The notes below the pieces were generated by a model. The model was not told where the DNA came from. It did not search any database and saw nothing but the letters and a program-made list of their open reading frames with translations. From contig CALBSQ010000235.1 in NCBI GenBank assembly GCA_937967325.1, positions 35,758 through 99,757 on the forward strand: a DNA stretch of 64,000 bases, read 5' to 3'. Within the stretch, counting starts at the first letter, position 1. Each line of letters opens with the position of its first letter. Of the stretch, positions 17,701 to 26,589 are shown piece after piece. A program made the position numbers and the translations under genes. The DNA is from an uncultured Chloroflexota bacterium (lineage in GTDB: Bacteria > Chloroflexota > UBA4733).

Positions 17701-18228
17701 ATGTGGCTCATCGGACGCCGTACCGCCGATTTGGAAGAGGAACAATACAGCGGCGTCGATGCCGATGAGCAGGCGCCCGTTGATGAGACCAATGACCTCC
17801 TGACGCTGCTTGATCGTCTGGAACACGAGTTGACCGGCTCAGGTCGCATACCCATGACCGGCCGGATGCTCGTCGACGAGGAGGCGATCTACGCGACACT
17901 CGATCAGATTCGCACGCTCGGCCAGGCCGGCATCCGGCAGGCGCGGGCGATCGTGCGACACCGCGACCAGATACTGGAGGAATCGCGGCAGGAGGCCGAG
18001 CGCATCATTAGTGACGCGGCTGCTCAGGCGCGAGCGCTCACCTCAGATCAGGGGCTCGCCGAGCGGGCCCAGCGACGCTCGCGAGAGATCCTGGACGATG
18101 CGGAGAGGCGCGCCCGAGAGCACGAGGGCGAGGCCGACGACTATGCCGGCCAGGTGTTGCTGAAGCTGCGAGAGCATCTCGTCCAGCTACGTTCCACTCT
18201 TCAAGAAGGCGAGGTTTCATCCGGGTAG
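17701..18228 (+). CDS. Coiled-coil protein, DivIVA/ATP-synthase-b-like
   Basis: A 175-residue soluble protein. After an acidic N terminus it has TNDLLTLLDRLEHEL, then VDEEAIYATLDQIRTLG, then a long alanine/glutamate/arginine-rich helix (IVRHRDQILEESRQEAERII, DDAERRAREHEGEAD). The pattern, a short conserved head followed by an EAERI-type coiled coil, is like cell-wall or cell-division scaffolds of the DivIVA/SepIVA type often annotated as hypothetical in Chloroflexota. The ATG at 17701 has AGAGAGG upstream at 8-nt spacing, better than the in-frame ATG at 17683. It is followed 34 bp later by the NYN gene. Confidence 0.55.
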   Translation: MWLIGRRTADLEEEQYSGVDADEQAPVDETNDLLTLLDRLEHELTGSGRIPMTGRMLVDEEAIYATLDQIRTLGQAGIRQARAIVRHRDQILEESRQEAERIISDAAAQARALTSDQGLAERAQRRSREILDDAERRAREHEGEADDYAGQVLLKLREHLVQLRSTLQEGEVSSG

Positions 18229-18262
18229 CGTGGGCCGTCTCACCGCTAGGAAAGGCTTTATC

Positions 18263-19507
18263 GTGACTATCCCACCACCCCAGGATGACAACGGCTACGG
18301 AAGTGACGTTGCCGATGTAATCGAAGCGCCGGCCGAAGAAGCGGCGCAGAGCCGTGTAGCGCGGACCCGACGGCGACGCAATCGCCGGCCCAGCGCGCCG
18401 GACCAAACAGAGGAGCAAGCGCCCGATTTTGGCGGCGTCGACGAGATCGCGCCTCAAGGCGCGGCGCCCGACCCCGAAGAGCTTGAGGTAGGGCTGCCAA
18501 CGCCATCGGAAACGCTCGGCAGGTTTCAGCCCGAGACGGATCGCCCGGCGAGCGATGCGCTGGCTGAGGAGCAAGCCTCAAACGTTCCGACGCCGAGCAT
18601 GGGGACGGCGACGGCGATGTCGCCAGCGCGGCTGCCCACACGCGCGGCGCCGGCTGGTCGTGACCAGCAGTTTCGATCGCGGCAATCCACCGGACCGGCC
18701 GCGCCGCCGCTGCGTGTCCAGCCCAGCAGCGCCCGTCCGGCATCGCTGCAACAGCATGCCCACCAGCGGCACCAGCGGGCGCAGGCCATGCCGTCAGGGG
18801 TTCCCAGCGCGGCGGCACTCGACGACGGCGAGATAGCGCGACCAGCCCCGGCGCCGCGCCAGGAGCCTTCTGGGGACCTGGCGCTGTTGCTGCGCGGCTT
18901 CGAGGAGATCCAGCAGCGCAATACCGATCGCCTCCTCTCGGCAATGCGCCAGGCCGGTCTCAACGGCGATGTCGCTCCTGCCCCTCGTGCCCTGAATGTG
19001 ACGGAGCGGGTTGGCGTGTTCGTGGATGTGCCCAACCTCATCTACGCGGCACGCTACCTCAACCGGTGGATCGATTTCGGCAAACTGCTGGATCGTCTCC
19101 TTGCCGGCCGGCGCCTCGTTCGCGCTCACGCCTTCAGTCCCACCGATCCCGACCCATCGGCGGAGCAGCAGTTCCTGACGCCGGTCAAGAGTCAGGGCTT
19201 CCGCCTGACCACCAAGAACTATCGTACCTTTGCCAGCGGCGCCAAGAAGGCGGATATGGACCTGGATCTGTGCATGGAAGTGGTCCGGCTCGTCGTCGCC
19301 AAGGCGCTGGATTGCGTGGTGCTGTGCAGCGGCGACGGCGACTTCATGCCGCTGGTCGAGTTCTGTTCCGACAACGGGGTCCGGGTGGAGGCGGCGTCCT
19401 TTGTGGAAGCCACCTCCGATGAGCTGCGCCAGGCCTGCGATCGTTTCTACAATCTGTCGGCGATGGACGGCATTCGCCTGTCACGCCCTCTGGGAGGTGT
19501 TGGCTAG
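18263..19507 (+). CDS. NYN domain protein (LabA/DUF88-like, PIN-fold nuclease)
   Basis: 414 residues. The first 240 are low-complexity, rich in Pro, Ala, Gln and Arg, including RTRRRRNRR, probably an RNA-binding disordered arm. The NYN domain spans about residues 250-400 with acidic active-site positions in VGVFVDVPNLIYAARY, KKADMDLDLCMEVV and VVLCSGDGDFMPLVEF. NYN domains are PIN-fold metal-dependent RNases. I chose the GTG at 18263 because AGGAAAGG precedes it by 7 nt; a GTG at 18230 would overlap the previous gene's end. Substrate unknown. Confidence 0.8.
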   Translation: MTIPPPQDDNGYGSDVADVIEAPAEEAAQSRVARTRRRRNRRPSAPDQTEEQAPDFGGVDEIAPQGAAPDPEELEVGLPTPSETLGRFQPETDRPASDALAEEQASNVPTPSMGTATAMSPARLPTRAAPAGRDQQFRSRQSTGPAAPPLRVQPSSARPASLQQHAHQRHQRAQAMPSGVPSAAALDDGEIARPAPAPRQEPSGDLALLLRGFEEIQQRNTDRLLSAMRQAGLNGDVAPAPRALNVTERVGVFVDVPNLIYAARYLNRWIDFGKLLDRLLAGRRLVRAHAFSPTDPDPSAEQQFLTPVKSQGFRLTTKNYRTFASGAKKADMDLDLCMEVVRLVVAKALDCVVLCSGDGDFMPLVEFCSDNGVRVEAASFVEATSDELRQACDRFYNLSAMDGIRLSRPLGGVG

Positions 19508-19532
19508 GCGGAAGCTGGGGAGGATGGCACGG

Positions 19533-19538
19533 TATACT
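19533..19538 (+). promoter_or_regulatory. Candidate -10 box TATACT
   Basis: TATACT lies 59 bp upstream of the DUF151 ATG. The same hexamer precedes several other genes here (20178, 29840, 49897). No good -35 box is seen at 16-18 bp. Confidence 0.35.
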
Positions 19539-19597
19539 CACGTTCGACCGGAATGTACTCGGCGGGACTCTCTGCAGCGAGGAAATGGACGGCAGAC

Positions 19598-20149
19598 ATG
19601 ATTGAGATGATGGTGGAGAGCGTTCGGGCCAGCTTCGTCACACCAGAACGCCTCGTCATGCTGCGTGATCGCACCACCGACCGCTACCTGCCGATCAGCA
19701 TCGGGCAGCAAGAGGCGTTCTACATCGCCATCGCCCTCCAAAAAGTCGCCCCGCCACGCCCATTCTCGCCAGACCTGCTGAAGTCGGTGGTGCAGGAGTT
19801 GGGCGCCCGCGTGACCCAGGTGGTCGTGACCGATCTGGTAGGCGAGACCTTCTATGCGCGCATCATCATGGATATGAGCGGCCGGCACGTCGAGGTGGAT
19901 GCTCGACCGAGCGACGCCATTGCACTGGCCCTGCGCGTCCACGTCCCCATTTATGTGGAGGAGGCGCTCCTGGCGCGAGCGGGCTACACCCCAGAACCCG
20001 AGCGCACCGAGCCGGCCAAGGGTTCCCGCGGCCGCGGCGGCGCCGAGCGCGAGGTCGAGCAGCAGGTCGACCCGGCCAAGCTCGGCGCCTTTCGGGACTT
20101 CATCGCCTCACTGGACGACCTTGACACCCTGGGAAAGCAGGAGAAGTAG
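19598..20149 (+). CDS. Bifunctional nuclease family protein (DUF151)
   Basis: A 183-residue protein of the BFN/DUF151 family: MIEMMVESVRASF at the N terminus, RYLPISIGQQEAFYIAIAL, then GARVTQVVVTDLVGETFYARI and DARPSDAIALALR. These are the family's conserved blocks; plant and Thermotoga members have DNase/RNase activity. The C-terminal 45 residues are acidic/basic low complexity plus a final helix. I chose the ATG at 19598 because known members start MIEM; an in-frame ATG at 19553 adds a non-conserved tail. It lies between the NYN gene and a zinc-ribbon gene, suggesting an RNA-processing neighbourhood. Confidence 0.85.
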   Translation: MIEMMVESVRASFVTPERLVMLRDRTTDRYLPISIGQQEAFYIAIALQKVAPPRPFSPDLLKSVVQELGARVTQVVVTDLVGETFYARIIMDMSGRHVEVDARPSDAIALALRVHVPIYVEEALLARAGYTPEPERTEPAKGSRGRGGAEREVEQQVDPAKLGAFRDFIASLDDLDTLGKQEK

Positions 20150-20177
20150 CGCCGCTTTCCCGGTCTCGAGGCGTGGG

Positions 20178-20183
20178 TATACT
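20178..20183 (+). promoter_or_regulatory. Candidate -10 box TATACT
   Basis: TATACT ends 18 bp before the ATG at 20202 and would give a very short 5' leader that still contains GAGGTGG. The -35 region is weak. Confidence 0.35.
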
Positions 20184-20201
20184 AGGGGGCGTGAGGTGGC
20201 C

Positions 20202-20570
20202 ATGTCGTTAGCTGATTTGGTGATTCGCGGTCTGGTGGCCGATTACAACGTGGCGTGTGGCGCCTGCGGTACACGTTTCCGTCGTTCCGGTCTGCGCGTC
20301 GTCCGGCGAGAAGAGGACGTCTGGCAGATCAGCGCCCGTTGTCCCAGTTGCAACCTGATGTCGCTGCTGGTCCTGAAGGTGGATGCGTCGGGCTTGGTGT
20401 CGGAGATCGAGCTGAGCGCCGACGAGCAGGAGAAGTTCATCGCCGCCGCCGCCATCGGCGCCGACGATGTCCTCGCCCTGTCGGAGTTCCTGGCCGGCTT
20501 TGACGGGGACTTCCGGGCGCTCTTCGGTGCGAGCGCGACCACAGCCGACGCCGAGCGCCGGCCGGAGTAG
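20202..20570 (+). CDS. Zinc-ribbon protein of unknown function
   Basis: 122 residues with two cysteine pairs: VACGACGTRFRR and ISARCPSCNLMSLL, separated by about 25 residues, consistent with one zinc ribbon. The second half is a helical segment (SADEQEKFIAAAAIG, DDVLALSEFLAGFDGDF) resembling tails of other Chloroflexota ribbon proteins. GAGGTGG precedes the ATG. It ends just before palindromic element copy 2. Function not assigned. Confidence 0.6.
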   Translation: MSLADLVIRGLVADYNVACGACGTRFRRSGLRVVRREEDVWQISARCPSCNLMSLLVLKVDASGLVSEIELSADEQEKFIAAAAIGADDVLALSEFLAGFDGDFRALFGASATTADAERRPE

Positions 20571-20595
20571 GGCGCCTCACCTCCTGACCTGAGTC

Positions 20596-20755
20596 AACCT
20601 CTCCCCCCGGCCCCTCCCCTGGGAAGGGAGGGGAGCCTCCACGGCAAGGGTAGTGACCTATCGTGGCAACGACCGTTGGCGCTGCCGCTACGGGCAACCA
20701 TGGTCACCATCCAAGCTCCCCTCCCTTCCCAGGGGAGGGGCCGGGGGGAGAGGTT
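20596..20755. repeat. Palindromic interspersed element, copy 2
   Basis: The arms are AACCTCTCCCCCCGGCCCC... and complement, with CCTGGGAAGGGAGGGGAG inside. The reverse complement of the core (GTAGCGGCAGCGCCAACGG...) aligns closely with the core of copy 3 (GTAGTGGCAGCGCCAGCGG...), so both arms and core are homologous and the element has a definable orientation. Confidence 0.9.
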
Positions 20756-20756
20756 C

Positions 20757-21038
20757 ATAGGTGCGTTAATTCATATTAAAGTACCCACGCGCCGCCTTCA
20801 CCGCGGCCAACGCCCAGCCGGGACTTGCAACAGTCGCTAGGGGCCGCCGCCCGACTTCGCCGGATACAGCACGTCGCTCGCTGCCTCATCCACTTCTCCT
20901 AGGGGCAGGCGAGCAGACGGCCGCGAACCTGCTGGCAATCGCCACCGGTTCAGAAACGACTGTAAGCATGCTGCACGTGAGGTCATATTAGATGCGATGT
21001 TGGAAGCGCCGCGTCGGGACTGGCACCACCCGGGCCTA
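20757..21038. other. Non-coding stretch
   Basis: About 280 bp after the repeat with no supported ORF. Local AT content is higher than the surroundings (TTAATTCATATTAAAG at 20766-20781). Nothing else is recognised. Confidence 0.4.
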
Positions 21039-21066
21039 TTGACTTATCGCCACAGTTGGCTATTAT
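21039..21066 (+). promoter_or_regulatory. Sigma70-type promoter upstream of the RDHGVS-repeat gene
   Basis: TTGACT (21039-21044), a 16-bp spacer and TATTAT (21061-21066) match the consensus at five of six positions each. The start of transcription would be near 21073, giving a leader of about 107 nt before the ATG at 21180. Confidence 0.5.
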
Positions 21067-21179
21067 TGCTACCAGCGCTGGCATTTTGCGCCAGTGACGC
21101 GTCAGTTTGGTGTGCGACGGTGGATCAAGCGCCGAGCAGGCGTTGTCGAGTCGCACTGTTCGGATGGGAGTGCTGAGCA

Positions 21180-21932
21180 ATGAGTGAGGAGCGCGTCAAG
21201 GTCTTGGAGATGCTGGCCGCTGGTAAAGTATCGACTGTGCAAGCGAGCCAGTTGCTGGAGGCGCTCGGTGAAACCGGACCCGACGCGCCGGACGGGCAAT
21301 CCACCCGTCCGACTTCGGGCGAGTCCCACGCTTTCCGTTCGCGGGCGGTCGGACGCGGACCCTTTGCCAATCTCACCCCCGATGAGCTTATCGAGTTGCG
21401 CGATCACGGAGTCAGTGCGGCGTTCGTTCGCGACATGCGTAGCCTCGGCTTCGACGACCTGATGCCCGATCAACTCATCGAGATCCGCGACCATGGTGTT
21501 AGCCCGTCGTACATTCAGGCCCTGCGCAATCTTGGCTGGAACGCCCTCACCGTGGATCAGTTGATTGAGCTACGAGACCACGGTGTCGATGCGGGATATA
21601 TTCAGGAGATGCAGCGCCTGGGGCTGACCGACATCGAACAGATCATCGAGATGCGAGACCACGGCGTCAACAACTCCTTTGTCCAGGAGCTGCGCGACCT
21701 CGGATACAACGACCTGAGCGCCGACGGCTTGCTGGAGCTTCGCGACCACGGCGTGAGCGCGGACTTCATCCAGGAAATGCGGGGCCTAGGCTTTACCGAC
21801 CTGACCACGGATCAGCTCGTTGGGCTCCGCGACCATGGTGTCAGCGCTTCTTTCATCCAAGAGATGCGATCGATCGACGGTAACGTCGATGTGGATGTGG
21901 ATGTCGACAACGAAGTAGCAATCCCTCGTTGA
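21180..21932 (+). CDS. SHOCT-like N-terminal domain plus six RDHGVS repeats
   Basis: A 250-residue protein. Residues 1-30 (ERVKVLEMLAAGKVSTVQA) form a SHOCT-like helical motif. From about residue 64 there are six repeats with a 27-29-residue period, each close to L-T-x-D-x-L-I-E-L-R-D-H-G-V-S-x-x-F-I-Q-E-M-R-x-L-G-F. The units are close to identical in RDHGVS and IQEM positions. Similar repeats follow peptidase or BlaR1-like domains in other bacteria, where they are of unknown, probably protein-binding, function. The C terminus is an acidic VDVDVDVDN tail. Its stop overlaps the next ATG by one base, so it is translationally coupled to the DUF2089 gene. A GGGAG lies 12 bp upstream. Confidence 0.8.
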   Translation: MSEERVKVLEMLAAGKVSTVQASQLLEALGETGPDAPDGQSTRPTSGESHAFRSRAVGRGPFANLTPDELIELRDHGVSAAFVRDMRSLGFDDLMPDQLIEIRDHGVSPSYIQALRNLGWNALTVDQLIELRDHGVDAGYIQEMQRLGLTDIEQIIEMRDHGVNNSFVQELRDLGYNDLSADGLLELRDHGVSADFIQEMRGLGFTDLTTDQLVGLRDHGVSASFIQEMRSIDGNVDVDVDVDNEVAIPR

Positions 21933-22291
21933 TGCACCCGCTGATCACCCGGGACCCCGTGAGCGGAGGCGAGCTGGTCGTGACTCGGCTGGAATGCCCG
22001 AGCAGCGGCGTCGCGATCGAAGGACGCTTCAGCTTGGGCTGGATCGGACGCCTCAGCCCGGAACAGCTCGAGTTTGTGGAGCTGCTGGTCCGCAGCCGCG
22101 GCAACTTGCAGAAGGTTGCGGCGGAGCTCAGGGTGGCCTACAACACTGCCCGCAACCGAATGGACGACATCGTTGTGGCCCTCAGCGTCCCCGCCGACGC
22201 GGCGGAAGGCAGGGATCGCTCCGAGATCCTCGACCACCTGTCGGATGGCACGATCGAGTTCGAGGAAGCGCTGCGCCTGCTGAGAGGATAA
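21932..22291 (+). CDS. DUF2089 family protein (predicted DNA-binding regulator)
   Basis: 119 residues: ITRDPVSGGELVVTRLEC at the N terminus (without the usual zinc CxxC pairs), then LSPEQLEFVELLVRSRGNL and LRVAYNTARNRMDDIV, a helix-turn-helix like those in sigma region 4. The C terminus, SEILDHLSDGTIEFEEALRLL, is a second copy of the SHOCT-like helix found at the start of the preceding protein. DUF2089 proteins are often paired with SHOCT-like proteins; here the two overlap by one base. It probably regulates its own operon, perhaps with the repeat protein as sensor arm. Confidence 0.8.
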   Translation: MHPLITRDPVSGGELVVTRLECPSSGVAIEGRFSLGWIGRLSPEQLEFVELLVRSRGNLQKVAAELRVAYNTARNRMDDIVVALSVPADAAEGRDRSEILDHLSDGTIEFEEALRLLRG

Positions 22292-22299
22292 CGGGCTGC

Positions 22300-25200
22300 A
22301 TGTCTGTAGGAGCGGCTGTCGGCCGGGTCGTCTTGCACGGCGCATGGCTGCCGGCAATTCGCGGCTACCCGTCTCGGTTTGCCTTTTGGGGAGAACATGC
22401 GCCCCCGTCCGGCTGGTATCCCGATGCGGCAGGAACTTGCAGCGCTCGCCCGTCGCTGGATTTCCACCCCTATGCCGCCGGGTTTTCGTCGCTGCACGAG
22501 GTGATCGCCGGGCTGCTGCCCGCCGGGACCTGGCCGGGAGGCACCGCCGGTGGGCCCGATCCGACCGAGATGTGGCAGCTCGTTTGTGCGCTCCCTACCT
22601 ACCGGGCGGCGCCGCTCCTGTCGCCGTCCGCCCGTGGAGCGGGCGCAGCGCCGGTCGCCGTTGCCGGCGACGACGTACAGGCGGTCCCATGGACCGTCCC
22701 GGCGATTTGTCTCGACGTGGCGCGTGCCGCGCCCCAGCTTATGTCGATGCCGCAGTCCGACGACGACTGCGTCGCCCTCGCCGACGATCTCCTCTTTTGG
22801 ATCAGCGCCACCCGCTTCGGGTTGCAGCTCCTGCGTGGCTGCCATTTCCTACCCTCGCTGGAGCGGGAGGGCGGCTCCGTGGTCGCTCGCTGGCGACCGC
22901 TGTTGACCGGGACAGCCGAACGAGCTTCGCTGCAACGATTGGCGAGAGCCATGCCGCCGGCCTCCCGCTCGCTCATCTGGCAGTCGGGAATGGCGCCACA
23001 ACAGTCGGAGCCGGCGCTCTGTAGCTTTTTGGCGTCGCTGGTCGATTCCGTTGCCCGCTACACGCGCATACCCAGGTCTGGCCTCACCAGCAAGCATGCC
23101 AGCGGCGCGGACGCCTGGCTCGACGCTCTCACCGGTAATCCGGTCGTGCAGGGAAATGCGGCCGACCTCAATGCCCTGTTGGAGAGCTATCGCGCCTGGA
23201 CCGAGCAAGCCGCGGACAAAAAGCGTGGGGGACGGTTCCGCCTCTGCCTGCGCCTCGAACCGCCGGCAGATGACAGTCCGGTGCTGGCGGCGCAGACGGA
23301 GCGCCCATGGACGCTGCACTACCTTTTGCAATCCGTCGACGACCCGAGCCTGCTGATGTCGGCGCCGACGGTCTGGCGATCGACGGCAGGCTCTCATCTG
23401 GACGCTCCGGGAACGGCGATTGACCTGGAGGAAGCGTTGCTGGCAGGCCTGGGGCGGGCGGCTCTGCTTTGCCCGCCGATCGAAGCCAGCCTGCATGCCG
23501 CTCTGCCCGCGTGTTGCCGGTTGTCCGGGGCCGAGGCCCTAACCTTCCTGCAAGCAACGGCCGCGTCGCTACAGGCCGAGGGCATCGGCGTACACGTGCC
23601 GACGGTTTCGGCTCCGCTGGCGCTGCGGATGCGGTTCCTGCCCGGTGACCTGGACGACAGCGGGGCGCCGCCGACGTTCACCAAGCAGACGCTCATGCGC
23701 TTTCACTGGCAGGTCGCACTGGGCGACCAGCTACTGACGCCCGAGGAGTTTCAAGCCCTGGCCCAGTTGAAAGAGCCTCTGGTGCAGGTGCGCGGCCGCT
23801 GGATCGAGCTGCGGCAAGACGACGTGGGGCGAGCCCTGTCCTTCTTTCGGCAGCAGCCCGCCAGTGGCCAGGTGGCGCCGCTGCAGGCCATTCGGATGGC
23901 CCTGTCGCCGCAAACGCTCGACGCGCCGTTCGACGTCGAGGTGACCGCGGGCGGTTGGATGGAAGACATACTTGACCGGCTCGGCCCGGCGCAGGAGCGA
24001 GCGGCAGTCGAGGAGCCGCCGGGCTTTGTGGGGGTTCTTCGCCCTTATCAGAAGGTCGGTGTGGCCTGGCTGGCCGCGCTGCGGCAGCACGGCCTGGGCG
24101 CCTGCCTCGCGGACGATATGGGGCTGGGCAAGACGATCATGCTGATTGCCCTGCTGCTACACCAACCGCGGCGTGAGTTGACGGGCGCATCCGCTCCCGC
24201 CCTGCTCATCTGCCCGACCTCCGTCGTCGGCAACTGGCAGCACGAGCTGGCCCGTTTTGCGCCCTCGCTGCGCGTGCTGGTCCACCACGGAGCCGATCGC
24301 AACAAGGAGCAGTTCGCCGAGGCGGCGCAGCAGCACGACGTGGTCATCAGCACGTACGCGCTCCTCCACCGCGACGAGCCGGCGCTGTCCGCCGTGCAGT
24401 GGGGAGACCTGGTGCTCGACGAGGCGCAAAACGTCAAGAATGCCTCGACACGGACGGCTCGCGTCGCGCAGAGGCTGCGCGCCGAGTGGAAAGCTGCGCT
24501 CACCGGCACGCCGGTGGAAAACCGCCTGAGCGAGCTCTGGAGCATCTTCCAATGTCTCAACCCCGGCTACCTCGGCTCGGCGGAGGAGTTTAAGCAGCGG
24601 CTCTCCGGTCCGATCGAGCGGACTAAAGACGCCGGGGCTACGTCCCGTCTCAAGGCGCTGGTAAACCCGTTCATCCTGCGACGGCTGAAGACCGATCCCA
24701 GCGTGATCCGCGACCTACCCGAAAAGAACGAGATGAAGGTGTTCTGCTCGCTCACCAAGGAGCAGGCCACGCTCTACCAGGCGACCGTGCAGGATGCCCT
24801 TCGGCGCATCGAGGCCGCGACCGGGCTACGGCGGCGTGGTGAGATTCTGGCCCTCCTCACCAAGCTCAAGCAGATCTGCGACCACCCCGCCTTGTTCTTG
24901 CACGATCACAGCGCCCTGGCGGGTCGCAGCGGCAAGCTCACGCGCCTGGGCGAGATGCTGGAAGAAGCCGAGGCCGAAGGCGACCACGCCCTCGTCTTCA
25001 CCCAATACGCCGAGATGGGCGAGCTGCTGAAGCGGCACCTGGAGCGCAGCTTCGGTCGCGCCGTGCCCTTCTTGCACGGTGGTGTCGTCGCCAAGGAGCG
25101 CGACCGCATGGTGGCGCAGTTCCAGGAGCAGGAGGACGGCGCGCGCATTTTCGTCCTGTCGGTCAAGGCTGGCGGGACCGGCCTCAACCTTACGCGCGCC

Positions 25201-25473
25201 AACCGGGTCTTCCACTATGACCGTTGGTGGAATCCGGCAGTCGAGAATCAGGCGACCGATCGCGCCTTTCGCATCGGCCAGCAGCGCAATGTCCAGGTCC
25301 ACAAGCTGGTCTGTTCGGGAACGATGGAGGAGACGCTGGATTCGCTCATCACGCGCAAGCTAGCCCTCTCCGAAGCGATCGTCGGCGCCGGCGAAGCCTG
25401 GATCACCGAGATGTCGGCCGATGAGCTGCGCGAGCTCTTCGCCCTTCGCCAGGAAATGGTGGGGGAGTGGTGA
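22300..25473 (+). CDS. SNF2-family DNA helicase/ATPase
   Basis: 1057 residues. The N-terminal half (1-570) is the accessory region common in bacterial HepA-like SNF2 proteins, with LLTPEEFQALAQLKEPLVQ before the motor. The motor includes ADDMGLGKTI (Walker A, about 605), LVLDEAQNVKN (motif II, about 707), LTGTPVENRLSELW (motif III), and in the second RecA lobe KAGGTGLNLTRANRV and DRAFRIGQQRNV (motif VI). These enzymes translocate on double-stranded DNA and remodel protein-DNA complexes. I chose the ATG at 22300 because the longer frame overlaps DUF2089 out of frame. The SWIM gene starts 4 bp after the stop, the usual bacterial pairing. Confidence 0.92.
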   Translation: MSVGAAVGRVVLHGAWLPAIRGYPSRFAFWGEHAPPSGWYPDAAGTCSARPSLDFHPYAAGFSSLHEVIAGLLPAGTWPGGTAGGPDPTEMWQLVCALPTYRAAPLLSPSARGAGAAPVAVAGDDVQAVPWTVPAICLDVARAAPQLMSMPQSDDDCVALADDLLFWISATRFGLQLLRGCHFLPSLEREGGSVVARWRPLLTGTAERASLQRLARAMPPASRSLIWQSGMAPQQSEPALCSFLASLVDSVARYTRIPRSGLTSKHASGADAWLDALTGNPVVQGNAADLNALLESYRAWTEQAADKKRGGRFRLCLRLEPPADDSPVLAAQTERPWTLHYLLQSVDDPSLLMSAPTVWRSTAGSHLDAPGTAIDLEEALLAGLGRAALLCPPIEASLHAALPACCRLSGAEALTFLQATAASLQAEGIGVHVPTVSAPLALRMRFLPGDLDDSGAPPTFTKQTLMRFHWQVALGDQLLTPEEFQALAQLKEPLVQVRGRWIELRQDDVGRALSFFRQQPASGQVAPLQAIRMALSPQTLDAPFDVEVTAGGWMEDILDRLGPAQERAAVEEPPGFVGVLRPYQKVGVAWLAALRQHGLGACLADDMGLGKTIMLIALLLHQPRRELTGASAPALLICPTSVVGNWQHELARFAPSLRVLVHHGADRNKEQFAEAAQQHDVVISTYALLHRDEPALSAVQWGDLVLDEAQNVKNASTRTARVAQRLRAEWKAALTGTPVENRLSELWSIFQCLNPGYLGSAEEFKQRLSGPIERTKDAGATSRLKALVNPFILRRLKTDPSVIRDLPEKNEMKVFCSLTKEQATLYQATVQDALRRIEAATGLRRRGEILALLTKLKQICDHPALFLHDHSALAGRSGKLTRLGEMLEEAEAEGDHALVFTQYAEMGELLKRHLERSFGRAVPFLHGGVVAKERDRMVAQFQEQEDGARIFVLSVKAGGTGLNLTRANRVFHYDRWWNPAVENQATDRAFRIGQQRNVQVHKLVCSGTMEETLDSLITRKLALSEAIVGAGEAWITEMSADELRELFALRQEMVGEW

Positions 25474-25477
25474 CGAC

Positions 25478-26347
25478 ATGACCGAGCCTAGCTGGTGGGC
25501 GCAGCGCTGGATCGCCGCGCTGGAACGGATGGTCGACGCGGAGCGGCTGCGTCAGGGCCGCTGGCACGCCCGCGCCGGTCGGGTGGTGCAACTGGTGGTG
25601 AGCTCGGGCGGGGCGGAGGCCCGTCTGGAGGGCGGCGACGCCACTCCCCGGTCGGTCGCCATCCGGCTCCGTGAGCTGACTGCCTCCCAGTGGGAGCAAG
25701 TGCTGGAGGAGATGGCCGCTTGGGCCCTCTTCAGCGCCCACCTGCTCAACAGACACCTGCCGCCGGAGATCGAGGAGGTGTTCGAGACGGCGGGCGCGTC
25801 GCTCTTGCCGGCCCCTCGCCGCGACGCGACGTGCCGCTGCACCTGCAGCGACTCGCGGCACGGTCCTTGCAAACATATCGCCGCGGCCTGGTACGTGCTG
25901 GGCGACCGTCTCGACGACGATCCTTTCCTGCTCCTAACAATGCGTGGCAGAGGCCGCGACCAAGTTCTGGCCGGCCTCCGAGCGCACCGTCGGTCGGCAC
26001 AGACGAGCCGGCGTCACGACTCCGACACGGACCCGGCGAGGTGGACGGATTCCACCGTGGCCTTGCAGGCCGCGGCACGCGGGAATGGCCTAGCCAGCGC
26101 GGCGTCTCTTCTAAGCTCGGAAACGTCGGTCGATACGTTTTGGACGGCGCCGGATGGCACACGCGAGTTCGATCCCGGGGAATCACTTGCTGACGTTGCC
26201 GATACGCCGACTGAGGATGCGCAGGCAGTGAAGCGGCTCGAGGTTCCACCGTTCTGGCGCAGCCGGCTCGACTTTCACGAGGAGATGGAGAAGCGGTATC
26301 GGGCGATCGCGGCGAGGGCGGAGTTGTGTTTGGGAGACTCCTCCTAA
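25478..26347 (+). CDS. SWIM zinc-finger protein (SNF2 partner)
   Basis: 289 residues. The SWIM motif CxCxnCxH is in RCTCSDSRHGPCKHIAA (about residues 125-142). Upstream WWAQRWIAALERMVDAERL and RGRWHARAGRVVQL match the conserved N terminus of SWIM proteins encoded beside SNF2 helicases. The C-terminal 120 residues are variable, ending in a charged helix (PPFWRSRLDFHEEMEK). The ATG follows GGGGGAG and lies 4 bp after the helicase stop. SWIM domains bind DNA or proteins; the pair probably acts as one complex. Confidence 0.88.
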   Translation: MTEPSWWAQRWIAALERMVDAERLRQGRWHARAGRVVQLVVSSGGAEARLEGGDATPRSVAIRLRELTASQWEQVLEEMAAWALFSAHLLNRHLPPEIEEVFETAGASLLPAPRRDATCRCTCSDSRHGPCKHIAAAWYVLGDRLDDDPFLLLTMRGRGRDQVLAGLRAHRRSAQTSRRHDSDTDPARWTDSTVALQAAARGNGLASAASLLSSETSVDTFWTAPDGTREFDPGESLADVADTPTEDAQAVKRLEVPPFWRSRLDFHEEMEKRYRAIAARAELCLGDSS

Positions 26348-26412
26348 CCCTCCCCTATTTGGACCGGGCTGACCTGTCCTGCAGTGTGAGGTGGGCGAGG
26401 TTGGCTGGTGCG

Positions 26413-26491
26413 GTGGCAGGGGCGTATGCCATACGCCCCTACAATTGCCATCGGTGCTTGTAGAGGCGTATGGCATACGCCCCTGCCTCGC
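26413..26491. repeat. Inverted repeat with GGGGCGTATGCCATACGCCCC palindrome
   Basis: GGCAGGGGCGTATGCCATAC at 26415 and its inverted copy at 26462-26488 flank a loop of about 22 bp; each arm is itself palindromic. Variants of this short repeat are common in environmental Chloroflexota-like genomes. The rest of 26348-26589 holds nothing recognised. It lies between convergent SWIM and OsmC genes. Confidence 0.8.
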
Positions 26492-26589
26492 CGTTGGCGC
26501 GGCGTCCGCGAACGGCCAACATCCCCAGCAAGGGGGGCCGGGGGCCTGCTCCCGCACGATCCGACCCGGCCAAGCGGCCGGGCGTCGCC

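Noticed and set aside
21432..21860. Tandem RDHGVS repeats as a possible CRISPR-like array
   Set aside because: The periodicity is at the protein level (29 residues, 81-87 bp) inside a coding frame; there are no spacers and no cas genes.
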